Part shown: positions 11,861 through 23,060 of the stretch, in pieces
Layout: the number at the start of each line of letters is the position of its first letter
Numbering within the stretch: the stretch's first letter is position 1
NCBI RefSeq assembly: GCF_018446385.1
Contig: NC_055993.1
Span: 74,019,715 to 74,083,714 of the forward strand
Reading direction: 5' to 3'
From: Zingiber officinale
Lineage: Eukaryota; Streptophyta; Magnoliopsida; Zingiberales; Zingiberaceae
Length of the DNA: 64,000 nt
Notes under the pieces: generated by a model
Database searches by the model: none
What the model was told of the DNA's origin: nothing
The model's input: only the letters and a program-made list of their open reading frames with translations
Program-made: the position numbers and the translations under genes

Positions 11861-12245
11861 GCTCCCAATCGATCGAATTCATCCCCAATCGATTGCCACG
11901 TCAGCACCGCTCCATCGTAGTCGTCCATCACATGCATCCTGTGCAACGGTCACTTCCTAATCGATCGATCGATCGATCGATTGGGACTTCCTGAATCGAT
12001 CGCCCGATCGATTCAGAACCTTTCTATGCTCTCGCATCCGCGTGAGAGCTTCTGCTGCCCAATCGATCGACCGATCGATTAGCAACTCCCAATCGATCGC
12101 CCGATCGATTGAGAAAGCCTCTGTGCTCGCAATTTCACATCCCATTCGATCGACCGATCGATTGGGCCTTCCCATAATCGCAGCACACTCCAATCGATCA
12201 GTCGATCGATTGGACCCTGGTTCAATCAATCGCCCGATCAATTGA
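11861..12245 (-). repeat. AATCGATT-type palindrome array, D 3' LTR
   Basis: More than ten copies of CAATCGATC...GATCGATTG-like palindromes, including CGATCGATCGATCGATCGAT near 11960. On the minus strand the array lies just upstream of a TATA-like GTTTAAAGC near 11850. An equivalent array is at 18232-18613 in the other LTR. Confidence 0.8.
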
Positions 12246-12493
12246 CCAGCCTGGACTTAACTCAAACTCAAGTCCAAAGTCCCAAACCCAACTTCCGGTC
12301 AACCGTGACCTGTTGGGTTTCCATGCCTAGCATTTGGCCACACCCGACCAACCTCAAACTAGCCTTCTAGCCTCCTCCATCAGCCTTGCGTCCCTCAGAT
12401 ATCTCCCCATCCTTCACACCTTGCTTTCAGGAGCTTCCTTCGGCCTCATCCTAGTTGTCGGGTCTTCCTTGCCAAGTCATACCAGAACTTAGC

Positions 12494-12840
12494 TTGCCAA
12501 GACCACATGCTTAGACTTTCCAATTGCCTGTCTCCTCACCAGGACTTTCTCCTTTGCCGAGATCACACTTGGACTTTCCAACTGCCTGGCTCCTCACCAG
12601 AACTTTCCAATTACATGGCACCTCACCAGGACTTTCTCCTGCCTAGCTCCTCACTAGGACTTCCCCGTTGTCTGGCTCCTCACCAGGACTTTCCCTTGCC
12701 TAGCTCCTCACTAGGACTTTCCCGTTGCCTGGCTCCTCACCAGGACTTTCTCCTGCCTAGCTCCTCACTAGGACTTCCCCAAATGCCTAACATCCAGTTA
12801 GGACTTTCCCAGTCAAGTCTCCTGTCAACCTTGACCTACT
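12494..12840 (-). repeat. Tandem hairpin units, D 3' LTR
   Basis: About a dozen units of roughly 25-30 nt on the plus strand. Examples are GCCTGG-CTCCTCA-CCAGGAC, GCCTAG-CTCCTCA-CTAGGAC and GCCTAAC-ATCCA-GTTAGGAC, mostly followed by TTTCC. Each forms a short stem, and the stem bases differ in matched pairs. The right LTR has the same array at about 18855-19190. Confidence 0.8.
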
Positions 12841-13003
12841 TGACTTGTATTCTCATCAACCTGGTAAATCCTTTGACCATCTCCATAACTGGATGATTGC
12901 TCCAGCAATCTCTTTATATTGTCAAACATCAAAACTCAAATCCTGACTCAAGCTTGACTCAACTCAAACTGGTCAAACTTGACCTAGGGAAATTACCCCA
13001 ACA

Positions 13004-13020
13004 ATCTCCCCCTTTTTGAT
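13004..13020 (-). promoter_or_regulatory. Polypurine tract of element D
   Basis: Minus-strand ATCAAAAAGGGGGAGAT adjoins the 3' LTR start TGTTGGGG. It is nearly the same tract as in A. Confidence 0.85.
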
Positions 13021-15964
13021 GTTTGACAATACCTCTAAGTTAGGCTAAATCCCAGAACCTTAACCTCTTCTTTATCACAAGGCTAAATTTCATAGTCTTA
13101 ATATCTTCTTTACACCAACGCTAAATCTTATAGCCTTAACCTCTTCTTTATACCAAGGCTAAATCTCATAGCCTTAACCTCTTCTTTATCATAAGGCTAA
13201 ATCTCATAGCCTTAACCCTTTCATGACAAGGCATGAATAAAAGTTTCCTTCATTCTCTCCCTTTCCTAGAGGGCAAACTCCCCCTGCTTGGGATGAAGGC
13301 CTAACTTAACCTTCCATTCTCCCCCTTTGTCACACATCAAAAACTGAAAACAAACTCTTCTCCATAAGAGTTAACTCTACGGTGTTTACAACCTCATATG
13401 TTGTTAACAACCCCACAATAAAGATCTCATATTCTTCATTTCCACCTAAGCTCCCCCTTGAGCTCTACTTCACTTCACAATGCTCATCCTAGAGCAAGCA
13501 TCAATTTCCCAATGAAACTCTCATTCATTGTATTCAATGCTCCCCCTTGAGCAGTAATCTTCTTCACAATGCTCATCCGAGAGCATTTTTCACTTTACCA
13601 ATGAAGTTTTGATCCCCTTTATTAATCCAATGCTCCCCCTTGAGCAGTAACCTATCCCACAATGCTCATCCGATAGTATTTATCATCCTAGCAATGAAGA
13701 TAACCAATCTTCCATTATTCCCCAACACTCGACCCTGAGTATTATCCATCACGAAGGTTTAACCCTCTTCCATGGTCCTTGAAAGTAAATTTTCATGCAT
13801 TCAAGGAGTAACTCCCCCTAAAAATATGGTCACAATTTTGTCATTACACCAACAATAAATTGGAGTTCCTAAACAGTTAGGAAAACCAAAACTTGAAATT
13901 TTGAGGTTCAAAATTCAATAATGAAACTAAACTCCGACCTAAACTTCGCCTAAGTCTACCTTAACCAATCCATACTTGCTTTCATCATGAAAACTCCCTC
14001 TAAATGTATACAAGTGTATTCCAAAGGGTTAGGAATGGTTAATGACCCTTGAAAACCAAAACTTGAAGTTTTGAGGTTTCAAAATTTGAAATTGAAACTA
14101 AACCCCCATCCTAAACTTCACTTTGATTTATCTTAACCAATCCATACCTGTTTTCATCAAGAAAACTCCCCTTAAATGTATACAAATGTATTCCAAGGGA
14201 TTTGGAATGGTTATTGGAACTTGAAGTGGCTTAAAGTGCTGAAGTCAGTCTTTTTAGGCTAAAATCAGACTTCCCAATCGATTGAAGTTGGGACTCAATC
14301 GATTGAAATCACTTCAATCGATCCATTGATCGATTCCGCAAGCTACTGCTCGCAGAAATTCCCTCTGAATTGATCGGCTAATCGATCCAGCCTGGGTCAA
14401 TCGATCAGCTGATTGATTCACTGACCTTCTGTTCGCGAGAATGGCCTTTCCAATCAATTGACTGATCGATTGGGTTTCTGATTTCTTTGAAATGCAATTT
14501 CAGCAGACTTCATAAACTCCCCAAAAAATCTACAAACCTCTAAAAATCATGAAAACTCAGGTAGATATTATTTAGGGTATATTCTATCAAGGAAAAATAG
14601 TTTTCTATGAAAATACTTCCTATTTTCAAAGATTGACACAAATTTAAAAATTCTTGAAAACTTCAATGTTTTCTCCTAGTTTGTGTCTAACTTTTCAATG
14701 ATGAATACTATCAAAAGATAGTCTTCACCGAGGTTTTCAAAAGTAATTTTAAAAACATTTTTAAAACATTTTAAAAACCAATATCCAACCATGTTCTTTG
14801 GACTCAATGCACATGACTTATACATTAGCTTTCCCAATGATTGGAAAACACATAACTATGTGTTTTGATAAACCTAAAACTCAACAAGATGTACTAAATC
14901 AACATCTTGAGTTTTGTTCACCATCCTAACATCTCACTTGTATCTAATATTGTATACTAAAACACATACAAGTCACATTCTGGTTCTTTGTGAGATGTAT
15001 ATTTGATTTTGCCCTAAACTAAGGGATCATGCATAACTATCTAGGCATTATGAAATTTATGATCATCCACCTAGGATGTCACTTGGTGTCATCCCACTTG
15101 TTGAGATATTTACCATTTATGATAAATGCCTTTTGTCCTTAATTACAAAGAAATTAACATAATGCATGATGTTACATGGCATACATCAAAATAAGTCATT
15201 TTCAGAAGAAAAAAAATGCTATAGCTACATGATGTATGTATGGCATGACATGGTATTTTTGTGTATTTTTCATAATAATCATGAATGCAAAAATAAATAA
15301 GATGTCATGACATATGATGGGCAAACAAAGCATGACAAATTAGCATAAATAAAATACATAGATTAACTATCTAAGTGTCCTTAAACCTTATCTAATCTTA
15401 AAATTAAATCCTAGATTGCCAATTTCATCAAGAAAGTGTCAAACCCCAACTTGACATTTCTTTAATCTCTTGATTTATTTATGCCAATTAAAATTAAGCA
15501 CATTCCTCAAATTTTGGCATATTTATCCTTCCAAAGGAGTAATCACCTTATATTTTAAGCCCGGATTTGCCCTTGACTCCCTAAGAACATACCAAAATCC
15601 CAACTTGGTAGTTCATATGATTCTCCAAATTGTGCTAATTTACTTCAAACATAATTCCTTAGGATTTGGCACATGTTACTCTTTCTAAGAGTGACAATTT
15701 GGATTAAGGTTTACATTTCCCTCAATTCCATAAGAAAATGCCGAATTCCAAATTTGGCATTACTTTTGCTTCTCTCAAGTGTGTCAATTTAAATTTGATT
15801 CAACTCCTCAAATTTTGATACATTTTACTCTTTCAAAGAGTAACACTAATAATCCTTTTCCATTTTCAAAGGTTAGTGAAACCTTGAAAATGCTCTCAAG
15901 TGTCAACTTTACCAAGGTTGGGTTAACTACCTTTCCAATTGAAGTTGACACTCTCTAAGCACAT
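13021..15964 (-). other. Element D non-coding interior
   Basis: About 2.9 kb between the gag stop and the polypurine tract with no domain-bearing frame; pol is absent. It is AT-rich and contains many TCCCCCTTGAGC-like pyrimidine phrases. A second AATCGATT-type palindrome array lies at 14273-14475. Confidence 0.75.
14273..14475 (-). repeat. Interior palindrome array of element D
   Basis: Contains CCAATCGATTGAAG, TCAATCGATTGAAATC, ATCGATCCATTGATCGATTC and CAATTGACTGATCGATTGGG. This is the same palindrome family as in D's own LTRs, placed about 1.27 kb from the polypurine tract and downstream of gag. Confidence 0.75.
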
Positions 15965-17700
15965 CTAGGGTGTAGAGAATATGCTCCTAGGAACCCAAAA
16001 CCTATTGGTACTCCTTGGATGCTCTAGGTACTCACTAGGGATGACTTCCCTAAATACCTTCCTAAGGACCTTTCTAAGCTTCTTAGAAACCTTGGTCACT
16101 TCTACTAGGTCACTCCTAGGGATAACTTCCCTTGTAACCTTCTTTGTGACTTTATTAGGCATTTTTGGAGCCTTAGTCACCTTTACTAGATCAACCTTAG
16201 GGATGACCTCCCTTGTGACCTTCTTTGTGACTTTGTTAGACTTCTTAGAAGTCCTAATCACATTGGCCTTGCCAAAAGAACCTTTAGGGATTCCTTCCCT
16301 AGTATCCTTGACTTGACCTTTACACCTAGGGTTGGTCCCATAGCTATATGGAACCCTATGAAAAGAAGTCACATCTTTCTTGACTTTAGGTTTGTATCCC
16401 AAACCTCTATAGCCATTGGATGGCTCTTGTCTAGCTTTTCCTAGGTTATGCTCATTTTGACCCCTAAGCATGTTTTCCATTCTTGCTAAGGTCCTTTCTA
16501 AGTTATCAAGTCTTGACCTCAAGACTTGGTTCTCCATCATTAAATCCATAGATTTGGATTTTTCTTGACCCCTATGAGCATTTCTATATTTTGGCATATA
16601 TCTATAATCCTTAAAGTTATTGCCTAAGTTACTATCTACCTTCCTAAACTTAGGTGTGGTAGTTCTAGCATGAGGAGGAATATATTTATCCTTAGTGCCA
16701 TCATACTTCCTACTTTCATGATAATTAGCATTAAAATGATAAGAATTATTTCTAGTATGCTTTTTATCTTGTGTTAAAGGAATAGATTCGTTAAATGGTA
16801 CCTTGGTTTTTTACCTTGGAAGCTCCTCCTTTGACTTTGGTTGTTTTCTTCCCCTTTGGACATTGGCTTCGATAATGTCCATTTTGGTTGCACAAGAAAC
16901 ACACAATGTGTTCCTTGCTCTTCTTTGTTGTGGGGATTGTCTCCTTTCCCTTAAGTACTACTTGGCTCTTCTTCTTGGCCAACTTGGGACACTTGCTCTT
17001 ATAGTGCCCATGCTCCCTACACTCAAAGCAAATGATATGGTTTTTATTTTTTACAATTGAAGTTTCTATATCTTTGCTTGTAGGGATGATGCTTGATTCT
17101 CCATTTGATGTAGCTTGAATTGTGGAGGTTGCATCATCTTCTTCTTCTCCTCTTGAGGATGTGGATGCTTCCACCTCTTCCTCTCTTGAAGATGTAGAAG
17201 ATCTCTCATCTTCTTCCTTCTCCTCCTCTTCCTTCTTCTCCTCGAATGTTGACCTTATGTCAACATCGGATTGGTCATTCTCTTCTTGGACCAATGAGCC
17301 CTTCTCCTTAGGCTCATCCACTCCTTGAAATTGTGATGGGTCTTCATGATAGGCAATGATCTTTTTCCAAAGATCACATGCACTTATGCATTCACCTACA
17401 CTCACAATGATATTAGAAGATAATAAATTTAACAAGATTTTTGTTACCTCCTTATCCGCCTCCGCTTGCTCCCGTTGTTCCTCGGTCCAATGTCGAGGTT
17501 GGAGGCGCTTCCCCTTTTTGTCCTTTGGAGGCTCAAATGGATATTCCAATGTAACTCATTGATTCCAATCCATTTAGAACCAAGTTTCCAACCTCATCCT
17601 CCAATAGTTGAAATCTTCTTTGTCATACGGAGGTGGAATTCGGATATCCCATCCGGGTGGTCCTTCGAACTCCTTCTCCTTCTTCCTCTAGCTTATTGCT
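15965..17700 (-). pseudogene. Element D gag, two CCHC knuckles, broken
   Basis: The minus-strand reading begins near 17700 with RIPPPYDKEDFNYWRMRL, a gag N-terminus, but has no start codon. It meets stops near 17560, then runs open at 17549-16791 and 16597-15965. The middle is Glu/Ser-rich. Two knuckles follow: CFECREHGHYKSKC and CFLCNQNGHYRSQC, both complete. Next comes a coiled coil (NQVLRSRLDNLERTL), Lys/Arg-rich repeats of KVTREVIP, and the C-terminal NRFWVPRSIF. It is homologous to B, C, H and I gag. Confidence 0.82.
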
Positions 17701-17733
17701 CTCTTGGCGGTTAGTCCGTAGAAGAGCGACCTC

Positions 17734-17745
17734 GCTCTGATACCA
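17734..17745 (-). promoter_or_regulatory. Primer-binding site of element D
   Basis: The minus strand reads TGGTATCAGAGC, a full match to the initiator-Met type, two bases from the 5' LTR end. Confidence 0.88.
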
Positions 17746-17747
17746 AT

Positions 17748-19377
17748 TGTTGGGACCTTTGTGCCCGCTAGAGGGGGGGTGAATAGCGTTTCATCGCGCA
17801 CTTGTGCTTGCTTTGTCTTGATATGCAGCGGAAAATAAAATACAAACACACTACAACGCTAACACACAGATTTATTTGGTATCCACCTCAAGATGAGGTG
17901 ACTAATCCAAGGATCCACACACGACGCTATCTCCACTAATGAAACACTCCTTCTCGGTCGCAGTCGGAGGCGGAGAAGCCTAGTACAAACTCACACAACA
18001 ACACAAACAAAAATACAAGAAAAGAGTACAAGATACAAATGAAAACACTACTTCTTCTTGCTTACTTGTTGCTTGTTGTTGCCTCTTGAACCTTGAGAGA
18101 ACACTCCCAAGAGCCTTCAAGAACTGGCAGTGAAGATCGGAGAAAGTCGCTGAAGATCGCCAAAAAATCACAGAAAGAAGATTGCAAAAATCTAGCGAAG
18201 AAAACACTCCGCCCAGGCTTTAAACAGTGCTCCCAATCGATCGAATTTATCCCCAATTGATTGTCACGTCAGAATCTCTCTATCACAGTCGTCCATCACC
18301 TGCATCCTGCGCAATGGTCACTTCCCAATCGATCAACCGATCGATTGGGATTTCCTGAATCGATCGCCCGATCGATTCAGAACCTTTCTGTGATCTCGCA
18401 TTCGCGTGAGAGCTTCTGCTGCCCAATCGATCGACAGATCGATTGACAGCTCCCAATCGATCGCCCGATCGATTAGGAAAGCCTCTGTGCTCATGATTTC
18501 ACATCCCAATCGATTGATCGATCGATTGAGCCTTCCCATAATCGCAGCACACTCCAATCGATCAGTCGATCGATTGGACCCTGGTTCAATCAATCGCCCG
18601 ATCGATTGACCAGCCTGGACTTGACTCAAACTCAAGTCCAAAGTTCCTAACCCAACTTCTGGTCAACCATGACCTGTTGGGTCTCCTTGCCTAGTATTTG
18701 GTCACACCCGACCAACCTCGAACTAGCCTTCTAGCCTCCTCCATCAGCCTTACGTCCCTCGGTTATCTCCCCATCCTTCATGCCTTGCCTTCAGGAGCTT
18801 CCTTCGACCTCATCCTAGTTGTCGGATCTTCCTTGCCAAGTCATACCAGAACTTACCTTGCCAAGACCACATACTTGGACTTTCCAATTGCCTGGCTCCT
18901 CACTAGGACTTTCTCCTTTGCCAAGATCACACTTGGACTTTCCAACTACCTGGCTCCTCACCAGAACTTTCTAATTTCCTGGCTCCTCACCAGAACTTTC
19001 TCCTGCCTATCTCCTCACTAGGACTTCCCCGTTGCCTGGCTCCTCACCAGGACTTTCCCTTACCTAACTCCTCACTAGGACTTTCCCATTACCTGGCTCC
19101 TCACCAGGACTTTCTCCTGCCTAGCTCCTCACTAGGACTTCCCCAAATGCCTAACATATAGTTAGGACTTTCCCAGTCAAGTCTCCTGTCAACCTTGACC
19201 TACTTGACTTGTATTCTCATCAACCTGGTCAATCCTTTGACCATCTCCATAACTGGATGATTGCTCCAGCAATCTCCTTATATTGTCAAACATCAAAACT
19301 CAAATCCCGACTCAAGCTTGACTCAACTCAAGCTTAGTCAAACTGGTCAAACTTGACCTAGGGAAATTGCCCCAACA
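17748..19377 (-). repeat. Element D 5' LTR
   Basis: About 1.63 kb, TGTTGGGACC...CCCCAACA in plus orientation. It carries the same modules as the 3' LTR: TATA-like region, palindrome array 18232-18613, hairpin units 18855-19190. Confidence 0.88.
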
Positions 19378-19378
19378 A

Positions 19379-20497
19379 GACATCCTCCGGACTCAGCTGA
19401 CGAACCTCCGGATGAATAATGGTGAGAAGGTAGCGCAACTTCAAGCGAGGATCAAGGAGCTAATAACTCAACTCAACAACCTCGGAGAATCAGTAACGAA
19501 CCGAGACTCGATCCGATACGCACTCAACTCCTTCCCCAGAACTCCTGAATGGGCATCCTTAGTAGATCCTTACTACATCTCTAAGGACTTTGAGGTAAGT
19601 AGTTTAGAAAGTTTATTTTCTACTTTCGAACTTCACGAGTCTCGACTTGCAAAGCCTAAATAAGTAGAGAAGTCAAACCTCAACATTGCCCTACAAGTCG
19701 AAAAGGACGATCCCGACTCCGAAGCATCAATCGACGAAATCGAAGCGGCGCTACTGGTAAGACGTTTCAATAAATTTATTAAAACAATAAATTTCGATTA
19801 CTGCTGGGAAAGCATCAACGCAACAGAAGGACGGTCCGGTGTTACAACTACAATGAAGAAGAGCACATCAAGGATGACTGCCCCAAATTAAAGTAAAAGG
19901 ACAAAGAAAAGTCTCGAAGACCGACACCCTCGAAGCGCAAGAGTCTGAAGGCTACATGGGATGAATCATCATCCTCGGAATCTGAAGTTGAAGCCTTCTC
20001 GGGATTAGCACTGATGGCCAACCATCTTTTCGAAAAAACCAGCTCGGAGATGAGCATAGATGAAGGGGGAGGATCATCAGAGGAATAAGAAAGCAGCGAC
20101 GAAGGGGGAGCATTACCAAGTGAGGTAAGTAAGATACGTGATCTCACCCCTACTCAATCTTTTGAATTTATCAAAGTACTTACAAAAGATCTAGCGAAAT
20201 TAGAAAAAGAAATGTTGAATTGAAATTAAAATTAGCAAAGCATGTCCACTAGAAATGTATGATATTTTAAAATTAGAAAATGAGAAATTAAAAATTGAAA
20301 TTGAAAAATTGAAAAATCAAGCATGCTTAATTAAATTTCCAAAATCAAAACTTAGAGTTTATGGAAAATTAAATTGATATATTAAAAAGCATCAGGGACA
20401 ACTTAGAAAAGTTCCTAGAAATTATGTACCCCCTAAGTTCTTAATTAATCTAGTAGGAGGGAACCTTTACTGGGTTCCAAAATCATTTCTAGACTAA
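19379..20497 (+). pseudogene. Element A gag, C-terminal part
   Basis: Resumes exactly where 11380 left off (DILRTQLTNLRM...) and continues through a coiled-coil-like segment. A stop after LAKPK (19661-19663) breaks it, and further stops and frameshifts follow. The zinc knuckle at 19840-19881 reads CYNYNEEEHIKDDC, so the second Cys of CCHC is Tyr. The C-terminus contains GGNLYWVPKSFLD before TAA at 20495-20497. E supplies the intact comparison, with CYNC at the knuckle. Confidence 0.82.
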
Positions 20498-21219
20498 ATA
20501 TTTTTTTTAAGTTAGAGCTTACAGCGAGAAAATTAAATAATGAGTTTCTTTATAAGGCTTTGTCTAAGGAAATGGTTGTTGCTCCAATAATCAAGAAGAC
20601 CTAGTGCCTCGCCACGACCTGGAAGCCAAAATATTGAAATAAAATGTTTAATTAACTTTATGGAAAAATATTAAAATTGAAATTAAATAATGCTTTAGAA
20701 AGTTTTTCTTTAATATTTTTTTAATTCAACAAAAATATTTTTAAACTTAGAAAAATATTTCTTGCATAAAATTTTTACTTAGGAAAATTCTCAAATAATA
20801 TTTTTTTGCCTAAGTTAAAATTTCTTTTGAAATTAGAACTAAATTAGAAATTTTTTCTCTTACCTAAGTTTTAACTTAGAAAATTCTTAAATTGTTTTTA
20901 ACTTAGAAATTCTTTCAAAAGTCTCAGAAATTTGTTTTAAAAGACTTAGAATTAGTTTGAACATGTTTTCTACCCCGTTTTTGCTATGATCAAAGGGGAA
21001 GAAATAAGCACAAGTTAAGGGGGAGTTAGAAATATTTTCACATTCCGTTTGAATTTTTTTAAAATGATATTCTTTTCAAAAATTGGTGTCAGATGGACCT
21101 AAATTTGATGTTGTAATTTATTTTAATTACAAATTTATGCTTAAACTGGTAATTTAATAATTTCTTTAAATTATTACTTGTTTGTTTTACCCTAACTTGA
21201 ACTTGGGTTGATGAACATC
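20498..21219 (+). other. Element A non-coding interior after gag
   Basis: AT-rich sequence where protease and integrase would follow in an autonomous copia element. No pol motif in any frame. Element E has a collinear counterpart of similar length, so the absence predates both insertions. Confidence 0.75.
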
Positions 21220-21233
21220 AAAAAGGGGGAGAT
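21220..21233 (+). promoter_or_regulatory. Polypurine tract of element A
   Basis: AAAAAGGGGGAGAT lies directly before TGTTGGACCCC, where plus-strand DNA synthesis would be primed. Confidence 0.85.
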
Positions 21234-21551
21234 TGTTGGACCCCGTGGGTGTTTTGATGTGATCAACCAAGTTAGGTTAGGTCCTGCTTGTTATTTGATC
21301 CCTGTGTCTAAGTGTGCAGGAACTTAGGAACGCAAGAAGTCGAGCAGAAGACGCAGCTAGCGAGAAGGACGACACGGGAAGAGAGTCGACGGGCTTGGTG
21401 CGTCCGAAGGACGAAAGAGCTGCGGAAGAGTACACCAGTGGATGAGAAGAACGTGTGCAGCGTTCGAGGGACGAGAAGCTGGGTCAAAAGCCTACTCAAG
21501 GAGAAGGTCGGAAATTGGGTTTGGGTGAGCCCTATTTCGGTTGGTTGAAAT
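21234..21551 (+). repeat. Element A 3' LTR, truncated
   Basis: 318 nt matching the start of the A 5' LTR. It stops at GGTTGGTTGAAAT, where element B begins. The rest of this LTR, with its palindromes and TATA box, is not found on the other side of the B/C palindrome. Confidence 0.85.
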
Positions 21552-22072
21552 TGTTAGGACCTTCGGACGCGGCTAGAGAGGGGGGGTGTGAATAGCCGAC
21601 CCCAAATTCACGTTTCTTCCTACAATTTTAGTTAACGCAGCGGAAATAAAAGATAGAAACGAAACAGGAGAATATCAAACCTCAAACGCGACGATATAAC
21701 GAGGTTCGGAGATGATACTCCTACTCCTCGGCGTGTCCGTAAGGTGGACGAATCCTATCAATCCGTCGGTGGATGAGACCTCGGAAAATCGGCTAATAAA
21801 AACTCCTTCTGGGTGGAGAAACCTCGCCACAATCTCTCTTGCAACAGCAAGATCGGAGTACAAAGATAAAGCAAGAAGCCAAGAACAATATGAATGTAAA
21901 AACACTAGTTTGCTTGCCTTCTTGTCGACTGGTGATGAAGCAACCACTTCACGGATGCCAACAACGTCGATTGAGTCCAAATGAGGAAGCTCACAAGCTT
22001 GCGGAGAGCTCAAGAAAGCTCGGATCGCAGGAGCAAGAAGAAGTCACCTCTATAGAGGCCCTCCACCTCTTG

Positions 22073-22079
22073 ATTTATA
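22073..22079 (-). promoter_or_regulatory. TATA box of the B LTR
   Basis: Minus-strand CATATAAATCAAG. The same sequence occurs in the two truncated LTRs flanking the palindrome centre (near 26811 and 26995). Confidence 0.65.
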
Positions 22080-22136
22080 TGAACTGCCAAGAAGAAGACA
22101 CAGAACAGAAATCTGGCCAGTTGTGACTCAGCGGCT

Positions 22137-22395
22137 GAGACTGGACCGATCAGCTCCACCGATCGATCCAGACGGATTCTGATCGCGGGGACCGATCGGC
22201 TGATCGGTCCCAGACCGATCCTAACTCTCACAGAGAGTTGGTTGCAGAGCCTGATCGGTCTATGGACCAATCAGGCAATAGGTGGATCGGTCCATAGACC
22301 GATCCTCCTATTCCTTCTCCCAATCTGTTACCGATCGGTCACCGGGCCGTCGATGACCCATGTGAGAATCAAGACAATCGATCGGTCACAGACGA
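22137..22395 (-). repeat. GATCGGTC palindrome array, B LTR
   Basis: Repeated GACCGATC/GATCGGTC blocks such as CCGATCGGCTGATCGGTCC and GGATCGGTCCATAGACCGATCC. It begins about 58 nt upstream (minus strand) of the TATAAAT box. Confidence 0.8.
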
Positions 22396-22439
22396 TCCGT
22401 ATATAGTATCACCGGATTTCCCTTAAACCTAAAGCCTTC

Positions 22440-22795
22440 CGATCTAGAGAACGAGCCACCGAGCCCTCTCGGACCTAGTTCGGGAACGAGCCACCGAGCC
22501 CTCCGACTTCCACGTCCGGTCCGGAGAACGAGCCACCGAGCCCCTCGGACTAGTCCGAGAACGAGCTATCGAGCCCTCCGACTTCCGTCCGTCCGGAGAA
22601 TGAGCTCACCGAGCCCTGGACCTAGTCCGGAGAGCGAGCCACCGATCCCTCTCCGACTTCGCTTCGGTCCGAGAGACGAGCCACCTGAGCCCTGGTCAGG
22701 CTCTCTCCGAGGCTCTATCGATCCGAGTCGAGAACGAGCCACTCGAGCCCTCTCCGACTCCATCCGATCCAGAGAACGAGCCGAGCCCTCTCCGA
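22440..22795 (-). repeat. Minisatellite in the B LTR
   Basis: About seven or eight imperfect units of roughly 45-60 nt built on GAGAACGAGCCACCGAGCCC followed by TCCGACTTCC or TCGGACTAGTCC. Many units contain CGGAC/GTCCG inverted pairs. Unit length varies. Confidence 0.8.
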
Positions 22796-23042
22796 CCTCC
22801 CATGCCAAGCTTCCATACTTGGACTTTCCCGTGCCAAGCTCCCTGCTTGGACTTTTCCGTGCCAAGTCTCCATACTTAAACTTTTCCCGAATCAGGTCAA
22901 CTCAAGTCGGGTCAACCTTGACCAAATGTTGCCCCCACAATCCCCCAAGTTCCTATTCTTGTCAAACATCAAAATATACCTCGAGTCAGGTCAACTCGAG
23001 TCGGGTCACCCAGGTCAACCTTGACCTAAGGTTGCACCAACA

Positions 23043-23060
23043 ATATCCCCCTTTTTGATA
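23043..23060 (-). promoter_or_regulatory. Polypurine tract of element B
   Basis: Minus-strand TATCAAAAAGGGGGATAT abuts the 3' LTR start TGTTGGTGC. Confidence 0.85.

Larger units (their letters stand above)
11381..13003 (-). repeat. Element D 3' LTR
   Basis: About 1.6 kb. In plus orientation it runs from TTTGGGACCTTTGTGCCC to GGGAAATTACCCCAACA. It closely matches 17748-19377 by eye, including the AATCGATT-type palindromes and the hairpin units. Confidence 0.88.
11381..19377 (-). mobile_element. LTR retrotransposon D (gag-only), nested in A
   Basis: Two complete LTRs (11381-13003 and 17748-19377) flank a 4.7-kb interior with PBS and gag on the minus strand. The target-site duplication is GACAT: 11376-11380 on the left and 19379-19383 on the right, with one extra A before the right copy. 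The left terminus lacks one base of TGTTGGGACC. It lies inside A gag, so D is younger than A. There are no pol domains. Confidence 0.88.
10075..21551 (+). mobile_element. LTR retrotransposon A (gag-only, copia-like), interrupted
   Basis: The order is 5' LTR, PBS, gag, polypurine tract, partial 3' LTR. Gag begins at 11049, is interrupted by element D (11381-19377), and resumes at about 19379 with the same reading. After the gag stop (20497) there is about 0.7 kb of AT-rich DNA without pol before the polypurine tract. The 3' LTR is cut at 21551 by element B. The lack of protease, integrase and RT resembles published terminal-repeat retrotransposons with a GAG domain. It is related to elements E and F. 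Confidence 0.85.
21552..23042 (-). repeat. Element B 3' LTR
   Basis: 1.49 kb from TGTTAGGACCTTCGGACG to GTTGCACCAACA (plus orientation). On the minus strand a TATAAAT box (22073-22079) follows the GATCGGTC palindrome array. A minisatellite and CCAAG...CTTGG hairpin units lie farther upstream. Confidence 0.85.

Noticed and set aside
11957..12245. Open frames rich in Ser-Ile-Asp-Arg repeats on both strands
   Set aside because: They are translations of the AATCGATC palindromes and appear in both strands for that reason.
12494..12840. Regular short repeats that could suggest a CRISPR array
   Set aside because: Units are contiguous hairpins without unique spacers, lie inside an LTR duplicated at 18855-19190, and the genome is a plant.
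22600..23058. 152-codon plus-strand frame (Pro/Ser/Arg-rich)
   Set aside because: It is created by the minisatellite and LTR sequence of element B and has no coding signature.
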